Below the pieces are notes generated by a model, which searched no databases, was not told the origin of the DNA, and saw nothing but the letters and a program-made list of their open reading frames with translations. The translations under genes were made by a program, and so were the position numbers. DNA of 64,000 nt from Nymphaea colorata. Lineage: Eukaryota; Streptophyta; Magnoliopsida; Nymphaeales; Nymphaeaceae. Shown in pieces: positions 23,301 through 38,300 of this stretch. The stretch covers positions 14,118,354-14,182,353 of the forward strand of contig NC_045139.1 of assembly GCF_008831285.2 (NCBI RefSeq), given 5' to 3'. Numbering within the stretch: the stretch's first letter is position 1; each line of letters begins with the position of its first letter.

Positions 23301-26300
23301 TAAGAGCAGTAATAAATGCATGGTGCAGCTCTTTGACTGGCGTCCTTTTTAAAGGACTTTCTGTTGTTCAGTCTGTTTGTTAGTTCTGATGAAAACCTGC
23401 AGGGAGAGAGGTCTCCCAAACCTTTAACAAAAAATGAGCTGTACAAAACACAGGTAAACAAAATAAAGAGCTGACTCTCTACTGAAACCATCCACAAGGA
23501 TCAGTAGCAATACCTGAGGCCATGCCAAAATACAAAATCAAACCACAAGGTAATTAGTCTAGAGAAGAAATAGAATCTATAGCTCTGTGCATCGGAAGCA
23601 AAAAGCCACTCAAAAGACTATTCCAGCAGACCTCTAAATTTCTTAGAGTTAGTGGTGATGCCAAAGGGTACACCAGTTAACACCTCTTTCATCAAAATAT
23701 GGTTGAGCACCTTCAGTTCCGGAAACATGTAGTCACGAAATCCACCATAGACACTCCATTCCTGCAAAGTGTCTTCGATTTGGCTAATGGCATAACCAAT
23801 TCTCATGCTGTTCCCACGGCTGAGAGATATGAGATGAATGCAAATGTTGACCTGCTGAAAACGGAGCCAAGGGTCAACAAGTAGGTTATGGTTAATCCAC
23901 AGCTGAACCTCCTTCTCATCATCCTTCCAGTCAATCTTTAAGGAGGATTCTATGCATGCTTTCCACACCAACCATTTAAATTTTGCAGTAGTAAAAAGCG
24001 TCCCTTGGTGAAGAGCTTCATTCCTTAGAATCCAGATTTTCCAAATAAGTGTGGGGTAAACAGTGCTCCAACATTTGTTCAGCCAGCGTCTTTTGAAGGA
24101 TGTCAATCTCCATTTCTTGATCCCTTGAACAACGTTGATGTGAGGAACACTTATGAAATTTCTTGGAAATAAAGACCCCGGTATTAGCTGAGAGTCAACA
24201 ATCAAACAAGAGATGTTTCAAGTCCTCCTCTTGACTCTGGCACAACGGGCACCGACTAGGAAGTTGAATCCCTAGTTGTTTTAGCCTATGAAGACAAGGC
24301 AATTTGTCGCCATGTGCAGGTACCATTTGCCATGGGGGTGACGGATTGTGCTAAACCCATTCTCCAAGTTTGCTTGGTTGACTTTTCCCTGATAATCTCC
24401 GAAATGTCCTTATGGTTCATAGATCTGTCCTCGTGATCTCCCCACATCAATTTGTCAGATGTCAAAGTGTTGGTGAGCGGCCTACTTTGCAGTTTATCTG
24501 AAATGAAGTTAGGCAAGTCCTTACCTCACTCAGACCTCTGAAAGGAGTTCCTCATGTTAGAAAAGGAGATCTTAACGTCTTGAAGCACCAATGGGAGGCT
24601 ATCTCCATTAACAACTTGGATAGGATGTCTGACCCTCATCTATCAAACCAGAAGGAGACATGCTGACCATCATGAACTAGCTATTCAACCTGATACTTAA
24701 CAGTTGCCCAAGACTTCACCATGTGTTTCCATGAAGGTATTTTCCTCTAAGCATATCCGCCCATAAGTCATGGGATATAGGGACTTTAGCCGTAAGGTGG
24801 ATCATACCTGCTTTGTTCAGACCTGACAACGATCTTAGATCAATGCCACTTTCAATGCAGGGCCTCAACGGTGCTTTCAAGCTATATAATGTGGTTTTTT
24901 TTGCTTCAGGCCAATCATCCCATAGAAATTTAGACACGATCCTTTCTATATTTTGAACAACCACAAGGGGAATAGGCATCGCGGCAATCCAGTATTCAAC
25001 AACTTGGGAAGCAACAGCTTTAGATTGTGGTTTTAGAATGATGTCCTCTGATATGACATGGTTGGTTGCTTCTACCTTTCTACCTTTTGTCTATTTTGGA
25101 CAGGCTCATCCAAAGCTATGTCAAATTAGCATTGGTGACGACATACAGGTGCACAGCAGAGAGAGAGAGAGTAAAGTAATAATTGTTGTTTGCTGATCAA
25201 CAAATAGATATGATTAAGTAAGTTCAGGCCTAAAAGTACAGTTGCTATAGGCAAGGAGCAGTCAAATTCATTGAATGTGTCAAACAACAAACTACAGTTT
25301 CAGAAATGGTACATGACAAAGTTTTGCTCACCAAAATTATTTTCAAGACACTATCCTATTTTCTTTTGGTCTTTCAACAAAACAGAAGAATGAAAACATT
25401 AACATAGAGGCTTTTTGGTATATTTTAAGCGTGCATCAGAAAAATGCTTATGAGTTAGACAATTCCTTGAGTATCATGTAGCTTGAGCTGATGTTTTGTG
25501 CCACTGAATCTAATTTTCTTTTACTGATGTAAATTTTGTGTTGTAATACTTCCTGTTGCTGTGTAACTCATATTGAGGATGAGTGTCTCCTCTTAATGTC
25601 TGTTCGTGTTTTTCACATCTATGTTTAAATTTCCTGGAATTGTCTTGTATGATCTGTTGTTGCATTTATTATTTATCTTAGAGGTGCATAGTAAATTATT
25701 ATCTCAGAGATGCACGATAATTGAATAAAAATTTGGATGGCTAATGCGTGTTGAATACAGGTTAGAATGCTTGATTATGAGCTATGACTAACTTCTTTAT
25801 TATGACTATTCTTCAGGTGTTAGAAAGTTATGTTACGAAGTGTTAAAGTTCCCCACGTCAACAATAAAAAATGGGGTGTCTACTTTACTGTGGCATAGCA
25901 TGAGAGGGTCTTCCTCACGACTTCATTCAAAAGCCAAGCCAATGGTTCTCCTTTTGATGGATATGTCTATATATGAATACGCTGATAAAGTTGGCAATGG
26001 TACGTTGACATGATTTCCTGATATTTGGACCTATTTTTTTTCTAGTTGGTACCATGGCAAGTTATATTGCACAAGTGCAATATCGTGGCACATTGTATTT
26101 GTTGACTTTTTCAATCATCTATTTTCTGGGATAATCTGCAGCTATATGTGTGTGTGTATTTTTGTCAAACGTCCTTCATTAATGGCTAATAGAAAATGGA
26201 ATCAATGGGCTAGAAAACTGTAGCTAAATGTATCACATTCTTTCATGTTGCTACATTCTGTAAAGGTCTTCTGTTGGCTATGATGAATAGCATATCCTCA

Positions 26301-29300
26301 TATTTGATTTGTAGATATTGGAACTGTTTTCCTTGGAAGAATTCGTTTCAATTGGTGTGGGGTCAATGCCTGTCTGGCTACATATGGCCCATCCATCCAA
26401 ATGGCCACTACCTTGATTGGAAGTTGTATGTGGTCTCTTGGAGCAACAATTTGTTCTCCTTCCTGGCTTCCTCTTGTAATCATCTTTGCAGGGTTATCTT
26501 TTGATTGCGTCCCGTTGTGTCATTATTTTATGCTTATGGTCTCTCCTATTTCATAAGTTTTGACTTCGCTTTTTAATGAATTTGATGCTGCTATTTGCGT
26601 ATATTCTGGCTTTGTTTGTGTCAATGTACTATCGTGATGCTGAACTCATGTGTAAATTATATACACTATGTACCACGTCCTCATCTTGAGAGGCTATTTT
26701 GGCCAAAGGATTCAATCTCATGTGCCTTTGTCTCATATATTTTAAGACATTCATCTTGCTTCTGTAGTGGTTCCCCACTTCCAGCAGTGAGGGTTGGGGT
26801 TATCTGGCATACATCAGTCCTTTTTTTCCAGCTCTCTGCATGTCTTTATGTGAACAAGATGTCTTTCTACTACACATTCTGGAGAAGGTGGACCAAACTT
26901 TTTTAGTCAGTGTGGTAATGAAAGACAAATAAATTGGATTTATCTAGTGAGGACTATAAGGGTCTCTAGAATAAGGTTTGGATTCCTGTACAGGTCCTTA
27001 TTGTAGTATTGGGTTCTTACAAAACTCTAGGAAGCGCAAGGTTTGCGAGAGGTTCAATTTTGGGATATCCCTCCAACCTTTCAAAGGGTGTATATGCCAC
27101 AAGGTCAAGATTCCTACCTGTGACACTTTAAGAATGTGATTATTAAACAAAATTACTTTTCTGTATAATCAGAACTGGCTTTTGCCTTTGGGTTCAAGCA
27201 GTTAGATATTTGAGTTCATACTTGAGTCTGCCTCTGATTTAGCATATCTGACTAGGAATTGGGTTTAGGAATGCCAACGTCCTAATTGAAACCAGACTGT
27301 TTACATGTGTCATATCTTCTTGCATTATTCTTATGGAAACTACATGAATAAGCTTTCCCATCCGGCTATGCCCATGCACATGGCCTCCCGTTGACTAGTT
27401 GGCTGTTATTTCTCCATCATGCATACATAACGAATTTTGGTTTCTGGACTTCAAGCTTTCAACTGAGTTTGCCTAATTAGGTCCCATTTTTTGTTGTCTT
27501 TTCTGTTCTTCAATATCACTAGGAGCGGCTATACACTTGCTGTTCTTCAATATCACTAGGAACAGCTGACTCATGATCTTGTAATTCTAATTGCAGGAGC
27601 CAATACTTTTGCTGAGGTTGTAAATGGAGCTTTTCAGAGAATATGCAAGGAACTCCATGCTCAGGACATGGACCTATTGTTGAAGTGCTTATTTGAGGAG
27701 ATGTCTGATTGCATAAAGAGCGGAGCTAGGATGGATGCTGCATCTGCGTTGGTAGTCGAAGGGAATGATTTATGTACCACAAATGGATTAGAAGGTGGCC
27801 TGGACTCATCATACTCAAAACATTGTTCACAACATGGTTCAGAGAGTGTTGACAGCAATTCTAAACATTTATTGCATCTCAGTCGCTTGTTGTCTTTTCT
27901 TATCTCCATTGTGCAAACTGACAATGGTAAAAAGCTTTCTGGTAAGTGATATTTCTTCGCTGTTATGAAGTAACTGCTATTCAATTGAATATTCATCTCT
28001 TTGAGTTGTTGAAGCTAACCTTTTCTTTTTTTTTCTGTTTCCCCATGATACGGCCTGAATGATGTTTGTCCATCAAGATTTTCACTTCTTGTTGGAGCTT
28101 GTGGGGTTACTCATAGAAAAGTTCATTGCATCTGGTACCATAATGGAGGAAGACATGTACAGTTGTAGAGTAGTTGATGATATTTTAGAGCTAATGCTGA
28201 CTCTACTTGGTGTTCCTCGAGTTTCTAATGACTTGTCAAGAATATCAGACTTATCAATGCAATGGAGTTGTGTATTTGACATTAGGAGCAGAAGGTTTGT
28301 TTACTAGAAAAACTTCCTTACACTGCATTTTTTCAACACATTTCTGAAATTTCAAGAATTATATATTTCTTTTTTCAGGTTATTTAATTTTATAAAAGGT
28401 TTGCTTCTGAAGAACTTATCAGTGGTCAGTGCCTACCGAAACCATATATTTAGGTATTATTTTAGGAATTTGTTGATGTTTACTATTTGCACTTTTTTTT
28501 CCCTCTTCGTCTGTTCATTATTGCTGTTTATGGTTAATCAGATTTATGAATCAAATGATTGAGACTTTTCCAGAAGAAACTTTATGCTTGATGCTGATGT
28601 TTTATGAGAAACCTCAAGAAATTGCACAAAGGGACGAAGCAGTTGGCCGAAACATTTCTCTCTTTTGCCAAAATGTTATCACTTCTTGGATCAGGCAGAT
28701 AAATTATGATGAGAGGTTTGGAGAGGTCAGGTTGTTTGATAACCTCGAAGTTGCTAAACTATGGGGAACTATTATGTGCTATCCCCATGTTCTTCCTTCT
28801 GCATCAAATGGTTCTTTGTTGATGGACCTTGTGAATGCGATTGATCATCTTCTTCTTACTGAAGCCGGTAAAATCTCATTTTTACTTCATTTTTTTGGAT
28901 TGGGAGGAGGGATGTGTCTCTAAGATAATTGGACTATAACTGTGATGTAATGTATTAAAGGAACACTGTATTTGTTCTGTTGTCATTTCAAGACCAGGTT
29001 GCAGGTCAGATGAGGTTCACTTGGCAGGGTGTCATTGGTGCTGCTCTGTCTTCATACCGACTATCTGTTGTGCGGGGAGGTGAAGTTTCACAAATGACCA
29101 GTAGATTTGTGTCTCTTGCACAAAGATATAAAAAATCTTGTCATGTTTTATCTGCTGTGGCAGATTTTTTGGATGATGTTCTTAGGTAATTAAAATCTTT
29201 TACTGGTTAGTCCATATTTATGAACTGCATGTTAATTGATTTTGAATGTTAATCTTCCCATATTTTAACATATATGGTACAGATCCAATCAAGAAAGGAG

Positions 29301-32300
29301 CAATGAGACTGAGGTTATTGCTGAACTTAAGAGTGAGAGGAGTCTGGAAGCATTTGATGTATTTTCTGTGAATTTGGGAGACCCTAATAAAGAGATTCGT
29401 CTTTCAACTCTAAGAATACTATGTCACTATGAGCCACTTGATTCTCAAGTGGCTAAAAGTGACCAGCCTATGGATTCAAAAGGAAAGGACAGACCAATCT
29501 CTATTCATGAAGATCTTCAAGATAATAATGTACGTATACTCTTTTGATTTCCTTTTTCAAATAAAAGACATTAAGGTTTTGTTCTGGCAATTTCATACAG
29601 GTTCTGCAACTATTACGGTCAATTGAAACAACACCTCTCTCCATTTCAACAATCAGGAGTGTAGAATTGTGTATTTCTAAAATACAAACGGAACTCTCAG
29701 CAGGAAGGGTACCTGAAGCTTATTTGCCGGTTCTCGTGCACGGACTTATTGGAGTACTTCATATTCGGTTCAGTGACCTGCAGAAATCATCACTAGATTG
29801 CCTTGCTGTCCTTCTTGAAAGACATACACCCACTGTTTGGGATGGTTACGTTCAATACCTGAGACATTATGTGTCGACTTCCTCTGAGTTGCACGAGGAA
29901 TTGAATGTGCCTACCACTGCATGTGTCACTATGACTAAGTCAAATGGTGAGCATAATGGTTTAAAATGTTTATCATCTTACAGGTTATCTTAAGTGTTTT
30001 TTTTTTTTTTTTTTTGCTGCATAAATTAATTCTCATGTATGATTTATTTTCACAACTTTCTGCTTGAGTAATTTATTTTCTGTTGCTATACTCGAATTTT
30101 CCAATGCTATAACTAATTTTTTCCCTCAAAATTTTCTAGCATTGACATGTACTTGGGACATTTTTTGTGTAATTCTATACGCGTGTTGCTGTTCCCATCT
30201 TCTTTTTCTGTTGTATTTTATGGTTTTAGCTCATCATGTTCCAAACTGTTGAATTTTTTTCTCATTTTTTTTAATGGGAGATTGTTAAGCCACCTGGCTT
30301 GACCATTCACAGAGTATGTTTATAGCTGTCTACATGCCTGTTGTTTTTTTTACTTGTCCATGTGCCTGCATATGCATACATGAATCATGTTTAACTATCT
30401 ATGACGTGATGAACTTGGGTCCATGTTGATAATGTTTAACTATCTATGATCTGATGAATTTGGATGTTTTTTAGTTAGAAAATGTGAGCGACATGATTAT
30501 GCTTGTTGCATGGGGTTTGGGTTACAGTTGGTAGATTTGTGATCTAAATATCAGTTACTTTTTCTTTTTGTTTCAGTGTGTGTTTTTCCCTTGTTTTTCT
30601 AGTATCGTGTTTAGTATTAACTATGTCAGCTCTCTTCTTTTCTTCTGTAGGGTCTAACCATCTCCTTAACTTGTTGCATGCTTCTCTACTCAGATATCTG
30701 TGCTGTTTTTCGGGAACACCCCCACCACCCCCACCACCCCGGGAAAAAAAAAAAATCTCTCTCTTCCTTTGCTCTTTGAACTTTTCCTGTGGACTGTGGG
30801 TGACTATAGGTTGCAATCTGCGTACCATGGTTTGCTGCATTATCATGGTATCCTGGTGATTATTGTTTCCCCTGGATATTCAAACTTGATGTTCTTGATT
30901 GAGCAATATATATTCCTATTATAATACTTATAAATGAGTCATATGGATTCTGCCAAATGAGTGCCTTATCCTTGTCAGGCAGAGCAGGGCACTATCAGTG
31001 GCATACTGAATGTTGCTATTTGGTTTTCCCATATAGGCCTCGCAATTGTGTGAAGTCTCATAGTTTCTGTATGTTTTCTTGATTTGTTTCCAGATCTGCT
31101 TGACAGATTTCACTTGTCTTTAAACCATCAGTCTGATAGCACACCGCCTATGGTAGTGTTAACATTGCTGCTGCAGTCACTCCAAAAAGTGCCAATTATC
31201 ACAGAGACTTATTCTTATGAAATTATCCCATTGTTCTTCAAGTTTTTGGGCTATGCAGACAAGGTTCCTTTCTGGTAAGGTGCTAGATTTTTTTATGTAT
31301 GCGTGTGTGTAACTTGGTTTATGATTAGGGTCTTGGACATATGGCATAGACTTCTTCGGAGTTCGGACACATGAATTGAGTTTTTCTTGACGTGCAGCAT
31401 GGATATCTATGATCGCGATGTCTGTAAAGGCAAGAAATGGAAGGCTCTTCTGAAGGAATGGCTGAACTTGTTCAAAAGCGTGCATAATCCTAGGTCTTTA
31501 TGTAGCTGCAATGAACTTAAGCAGGTTCTGATAAACAGGTGAATAGGATCATAGGTCTTGCTATCCTAAACTTGATTTTTGTATGTGTGCTTATACTTAT
31601 GCTAGCATCACAAGGTGGTGATCATTCGGTCAACCCTATGAGGTCAAATAAACTCATTGATATGCTCTAATCCCTTTCTCTTGGATGTGTCAGGTTTCTA
31701 GATGATACTGATTCAGATATTCAGATGGGTGTCATGGATATCCTAGCAAACTGGAAGGATGAAGAACTGCTTCCATATGATGTGCATCTAAGAAATTTGA
31801 TAAATGTGAAGGTTTTACGAGAAGAATTGACAGCATGGAAGTTGTCCAAGGAGTCTCATTCAATAGAAGAAAGCCACAGAGAATACTTAATTCCCATGGT
31901 TATTAGAATATTAATGCCAAAAGTCAGAAAAATCAAGGCTCTAACTTCACGAAAGGTACGTCTCTCCTGGAAAAGCTAGACTTTTACCTCTGCTTCCAAC
32001 TTGTTTACCATGATTGCATGTATGTGATCATGTCCACGTGAATTTGTGTGTCAAAGCAACTTAAGTGTGTACACATGCACACATTCATAATGATTGTTGC
32101 TGAATATGCACATGATTGATCAGAATGCAGGTGCAGCTCGACGGAAGGCCGTTCTTTGCTTCTTAAGTCAGCTAGAAGTTGAAGAGTTACCTCTTTTCTT
32201 CTCATTGTGTTTTCGGAATATATGTATGTTGCCAGATGGCACTGGTTTTGTACATAGGTCGTACACTTCTGTTCTACAATATGTTCAAGAGGTACAGTTG

Positions 32301-35300
32301 TCAGATTTTTTCAAGAGTTTCTCTTCAGACAATTTAGGGAATCTACAGTGGAAGAAGATACATGGATTCCTTCATATTCTGGAGGACATATTGAAAGCTT
32401 TCCAAGAATCACATATCAAGCCTTTCCTTGGGCTCTTAATGATGCTTGTTATTCAGATTCTTGAGTGCTGCAAATCTAGTTTGGTGATGAAGGCATCAAA
32501 CATATCCTTGGTGGCAATTAGTCGTGGCGTCGATGCAACAATGACTGATGGCAGAGACAAGACCCCAATGTTGGAAGGGCCTTGTGAGCATGTGGATTAT
32601 GGGGACGAATTTAATGATGTTGGTTCTGGGAAAGCTCAGACAGACACAGAGGAAGACAGACTAAGCTGCGACTCTTTCAAGAGCTCTAATGTCTTGCAAA
32701 ATGGTGTAATTACAAAGCAGTATAAGGACATAAGAGCACTTTGCCTAAAAATTCTGTCATTTGTTCTCCATAAATATGGATCATACAAGTTTAGCAGGGA
32801 GTTTTGGGATTCCTTTTTCATTTCAGTGGAGCCACTTATTGAAAATTTCACACGGGAGAGCTCTAGTAGTGAAAAGCCAAGTTCTTTGTTGTCATGCTTT
32901 TTGGCTATGAGCAAAAATAGTGACCTTGTTCATCTCTTTGAGAGGAAGCAAAGTCTTGTCCCAAGTATTCTTTCAATTTTATCTGTAACTTCTGCATCTA
33001 GTTCTGTTATATCAGCTGTTCTGGGTTTCTTGGAGAACCTTCTGATGCTGGATGAAGAAATGGAACATGAACATAGTGTGGTAAAGAAAATCTTGATGCC
33101 TCATCTCAGTATTCTATTATCCGATCTGCATGGACTTTTACTACGTCATAAGGGGACTCAAAGGTAGATCTTTCAATCATGCTTGTTGATCACTCCTTTT
33201 CTCCTTCTAATTTACAATGTATAGGCAATGTGGTAGTCCAGTTGTGATGCGGCAATTATTTCTCTGGAACTATAATTCTTGTTCTGTATGTTTTTACGTA
33301 ACTTAGGTGCTTTTTTTTCTTGCATTTTGTGAAAATGTCTTTTTCGTTCATGTGTTATACTCCTGATATAAGGATTTATGGTCTACAAGAAAAAAGGAAG
33401 TCTATGCCGTGGCGCTTCTTCTTCTTGTCTTTTTAATAATTATATGTTTGCATTTGACTGCCATTCTGTAATTCTTTGAGTCTCTAATGAATCATACGTG
33501 TAAATTATTGGAGAATGCCATAGGAGAAAGTGGACAAGACATTGATGTATTCTTTCTAATGACTGATTTCTGAGCATAGTCTACATGATGATTTGGTTGA
33601 GAGTTCAGACATTGTACATAGCAGGAAAGGCTAATAAACATGATTATCATGAACAGAACTACTGAAAATTGTAAGGAAATGACACCGTGGAGAGATGCAC
33701 AATCCAAGAACACAACCCCTTAGAGTGTTGAGGACATGATTCGTCTCCAAATGGTTTCTCTGTTTCCAAGGTGGAACTAAATTAGTTGTATTTCTGATAT
33801 AGGTCACTAAGGAAGAGGAAATTGAAGAAACCTATCAGTGTCTATCCTGAATTGACTAATATAGGAGATGTCATGTTCTTGCTACTCAGTGTGCATGGGT
33901 TCATGTACATTGGAATAGCAACATCTTGCCTTGGAAATTTCTACTTAGTATACTATTTTGAGATAGATTGATGGCCAAGTGACAGTATCCATCCATTCTA
34001 TATGAGGCACAAGAAACAGGGTGCTAACCACCAACATGAATAAATTTTTGCCGCTCCATTTTGAGGGCAAACTAAGGAAAATATGTTCTTGTGAAAAACA
34101 TCGTAAGTATACAAGGAGGTGAGGCAGCACAGTCACTACCTCAGTTTCTAAAGAACTTGATGATGTGGATTTGATCCACAGAAATTGGACAGATATCCAA
34201 TCTTAAGTTGTCATTAGGATGTTCAGAGTGCATTGGAAATAATTATCTCGAGGTTTATCATGTTGGGTTGAGGTAAATGGTTGCTGGTTCTCCAAACTTG
34301 AGGTTCTGTTGATAATATTTGTTGACAGAATGCAGTAGTATTGGCTAATAATTTCAACTTATAACCATGCCCGTACGTGTTCCTAGATGTAAACAAAATT
34401 TTCCGTAAAAAATTGTGAGGCCTGAGAGCACCAAAAAGCATATAAACTAATGGTTGAATCTATATATGATATCTAAAAGAAATCAATTCAGTGTGCAAGT
34501 AGTGCAACTATTTAGCATTAATGTCAGACCTTTTCTTTCCTTGAGTGAAAAAAAAATCCTTTTCCTTCTCCATTGGCTACCTATACAAGAAACAAAGATC
34601 TGTATTTCTTCACCTTTTTACTGTTCATTTATGCCATCTATGTCCTACGAAGAATAATCCTCATGTGGTATAGCTGAACCAATTCTTTTTTATCTATTGT
34701 AAATATTTTTCTGACCTGGTTTCTTTCTATAAAAAGTAAGAAAACAATCACGTGGCCTGGGGATGATCAGCTCAGATTGCTCAGGCTTTTGCTGAAGTAC
34801 GTAGACCAGCCTTCCCTAGCAGAAATGTTTATTTCTATTGCTCTACAAAGTTTGGAGAAGAAAAATATAAATTCTGGTGAGTAATCCTGTATTTTGAAAA
34901 AGTCAGATCCTAGTGGAAAAGGTTGGAAAGAGAAAATGATCCATACTTACGTGCTTGCAACCTTAATTTTTTTTATACCTGTGCATGTAGATCACTGTGT
35001 TGAAGCTATGCACATAATCGAGGAGGTATTGCCGCTTATAGGTCCTGGAAGTTCTGAAAGTGTTCTGAATATGATTCCTTCAGTTCTTATAAGTGCTGGG
35101 CCAGCAATAAGGTTGGCAATCTCCGACATTCTGGATGGTCTATCAACTGGTGATCCATCTTTAACTTCTCTGGTAATACCGTAATAGTATTTCACTCTTC
35201 CCTGCTGTACATTTTTTTAATTCAACTTCATTGATCATGTAATTGATTGATTCTTTCTTTCTGTAGGCTAAATTAGTCCATGATCTAAATGCAATGTCCG

Positions 35301-38300
35301 TCTCAGAAATTGATGAGTTTGATTATGAGACCCGAATTGGGGCATATGAGAAGATAAACATGAAGCTATTTTCTGAGATGAAAGAGTCACATGCTGTGGT
35401 CATTTTATCACACTGTGTATATGATATGTCATCAGAAGAGTTGCTGCTGAGACAAAGCGCATCAAAGTCACTTCTGGCCTTTGTTCAATTATCCAGCGTG
35501 GTTTTGGATAATTCATGCAAAAAATCTGCAGACCAACAATCATCTGGGAGGAACCATGAAAACAATTCTGGAGTTATTGTCACAATCGAACCTGATTGCT
35601 GCTGGACCATAGCAGCCATCCATCGCACCATACACAAGTTTTTCTTATTACATATGAGGGAAGCTATGGGCCAGGCGATCTTTATTCAGAAGGTATTCAG
35701 TCTCTTCCTCCTCCTGTGGTTGTCATTAATGCTTAATTGCTTATGTTTATAATACAATTTGTTGCTTTTGCAGGAATGGATTGCTTTGTTAAGAGAAATG
35801 GTGTTGCATCTTTCAGGAATGCCAATGTTCCATGCATGCCGTCCTCTTTGTAGTGAGGATGCTGAAGTTGACTTCTTCAACAATGTCCTCCATTTGCAGG
35901 TAAAATGTTTGTCCTTCCATTCTTTCTTGAAAAGTTTAAAAAGTAGATGAAGAAAGATTAATAGGACCAATCTTCGAGTCCTAACTTTTCACTGGTTGAA
36001 TTATATCATGTAGAAGCATAGAAGGGCTAGAGCACTTTTGCGTTTTAAAGATGCTGTTTGTTCTCATGGCATCCCTGAGGTACATCTGTCATCATTAATC
36101 ATTTTCCCTAGTGCTCTCCATACCAACACTTCCTTAATCAGTAAGCTTCTTGATTTGCAGGAGATTACCATCAAGGTGTTTTCTCCACTCTTTTTCCACA
36201 TCCTCTTTGACTTGAAAGAAGGCGAAGATGAGCACGTTCGAAGAGCTTGCTTGGAGTCTCTTGCTTCTATATCAAAGAGTTTGGGTTGGGAATCCTACTG
36301 TAAGTACTTGATGCATTGTTTTCGTGAGATGCGCTTGAAGCCTGACAGAAGTAAGGTCCTTGTACGGCTTATCTGCTTAGTCTTGGACATGTTCCATTAC
36401 TATGAAGGAGAAGATCCAGATTGCAAAGAGATTGAGATTTCAAATGGTATTTCTGATGCCAGCAATCTGTGCACTGATTTAGAGAAAAAGTCAATTAACA
36501 CTTGTATAATCTCACCTCAAATACAGGCTTCGTTACAAAAGTCAGTACTTCCTCAAATAGTAAAAATTATGTCAGCAGATTCTGTGAAAATTAATGTTCC
36601 AATCAACGTTGCTGCGCTAAAGCTGCTTAAGTTGCTGCCGTCTGAGATAATGGACTCACATCTTTCGGGCGTTATTCATCGAATTGTTAACTTCCTAAGG
36701 AGTCGTGTTGAAAGTGAACGTGATGAAGCTAGGTCTGCATTGGCTGCATGCCTGAAGGAGCTTGGTCCTAAATACCTGTCTTTTGTTGTTAAAATTCTTC
36801 GGTCAACATTAAAAAGAGGTTATGAACTGCATGTATTAGGTTATACTCTAAATTTCTTGTTGTCCAAGGTTGAACCTTGTGTTTATGAGCTTGATCACTG
36901 TTTGGAAGACTTACTCATGGTAGTAGAAAATGATATCTTTGGTGATGTTGGCGAGCAGAAGGAAGTTGGAAAAATTGCTTCCAAACTGAAGGAAGCTAGA
37001 AAGAAAAAATCTTTCGAGACACTGAAATTGATTGCACAAAGTATTACATTTAAGACAAATGCTGTCAAGTTGTTTTCACCTGTGAAGATCCATCTCAAGA
37101 ATCCCATGCCAAGAGAGAAAGCAATGATCGAAGAAATGCTGCATAATATAGCTGAAGGGATTGAAAAAAATCCCTCAGTAGATCATTCTGATCTTTTGGT
37201 TTTCATCTATGGGCTTATTGAAGATTATCTTGCAGATGAAAGGTTTCAATCTAAAGAGCCTGCTGCCTTACAAAATGGAATGAGATTCGAAAGTGAAGGG
37301 AAACGGAAAAGCTTTTATGATTTACTTGGAAACAGAAGCAACCACCTTATAGCTGCATTTGCTCTTCGTATACTGTTCGATCGTTTGAAGAAAATGAAGC
37401 TGGATAAGAGTAATAGGGAATTATTATCAATGCTGGATCCATTTGTGGAGCTTTTGCGGAACTGCCTACAGTCCAAGTATGAAGACATCTTATCAGGATC
37501 TCTTAGGTGTCTTATAGTTCTGATAAGGCTACCTTTACCATCATTTGAGCAGCAGGTAGAAAACATAACAGCCTTTATTTTGGAAGTATCCCAGAAGCCT
37601 TTGAAGGCAAATGATCTACTAACACAGGCTTCTTTCAAACTTTTGATAAGGCTATTACGTGATCCAAAATATCCATTTTCAGTGAGTCAACTACAAATGC
37701 TTATGCGGTGTCCCCTACTTGTGGATCTAGAGAGTAATCCGTCTGCAATTTCTCTCTCACTTTTGAAGGCCATAGTTGCTCGAAAGCTGGTAGTACCTGA
37801 GATATATGATGTTGTTTGTCGGGTTTCTAGGTTGATGGTCACAAGCCAATCACCTCCAATGTCTCAAAGGTGTAGCAAGATACTTTTGCAATTTCTTATG
37901 GATTACCCATTTACTCCTAAACGCTTACAGCAGCATCTAGACTTCTTGGTGGAGAATATGAGGTAAGAATCCTAGTGCTTTATTGATAATTTTCATGATA
38001 GTATGTTTCTTGTTTGTAATGGTGATGCTTTTGCAGCTATGAGCATGCAAGTGGGCGAGAAGCAGTGCTTGAAATGGTTTACTCTATAATAAAAAAGTTT
38101 CAGCCTAAAGCTGTTGGTAATTTGGCTGAGACTTTTATTCTCCCTTTGGTGCTGCGTTTGTCTAATGAACTTGATAATCAAGTCCATGCAATGGTTGCAA
38201 AGGTGATAAAGATTCTGTTAGGGCGCATAAAGAAATACTCCAGTACAAATGTGCTTCAAAATATTCTTCAGTATGGCCTTTCATGGTATGCAGGTGGAAA

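Noticed and set aside
28996-29004. Alternative acceptor ACCAG at 28992-28996 for UTP20 exon 13
   Set aside because: Although some frame is open after it, the peptide (Cys/His-rich) does not fit the family. The acceptor at 29003-29004 gives the expected GQMRFTWQGVIGAA.
30718-30741. C-rich tract in UTP20 intron 15 as a template-strand G-quadruplex
   Set aside because: Only three runs of four or more C are present; the others are pairs, so the standard pattern is not met.
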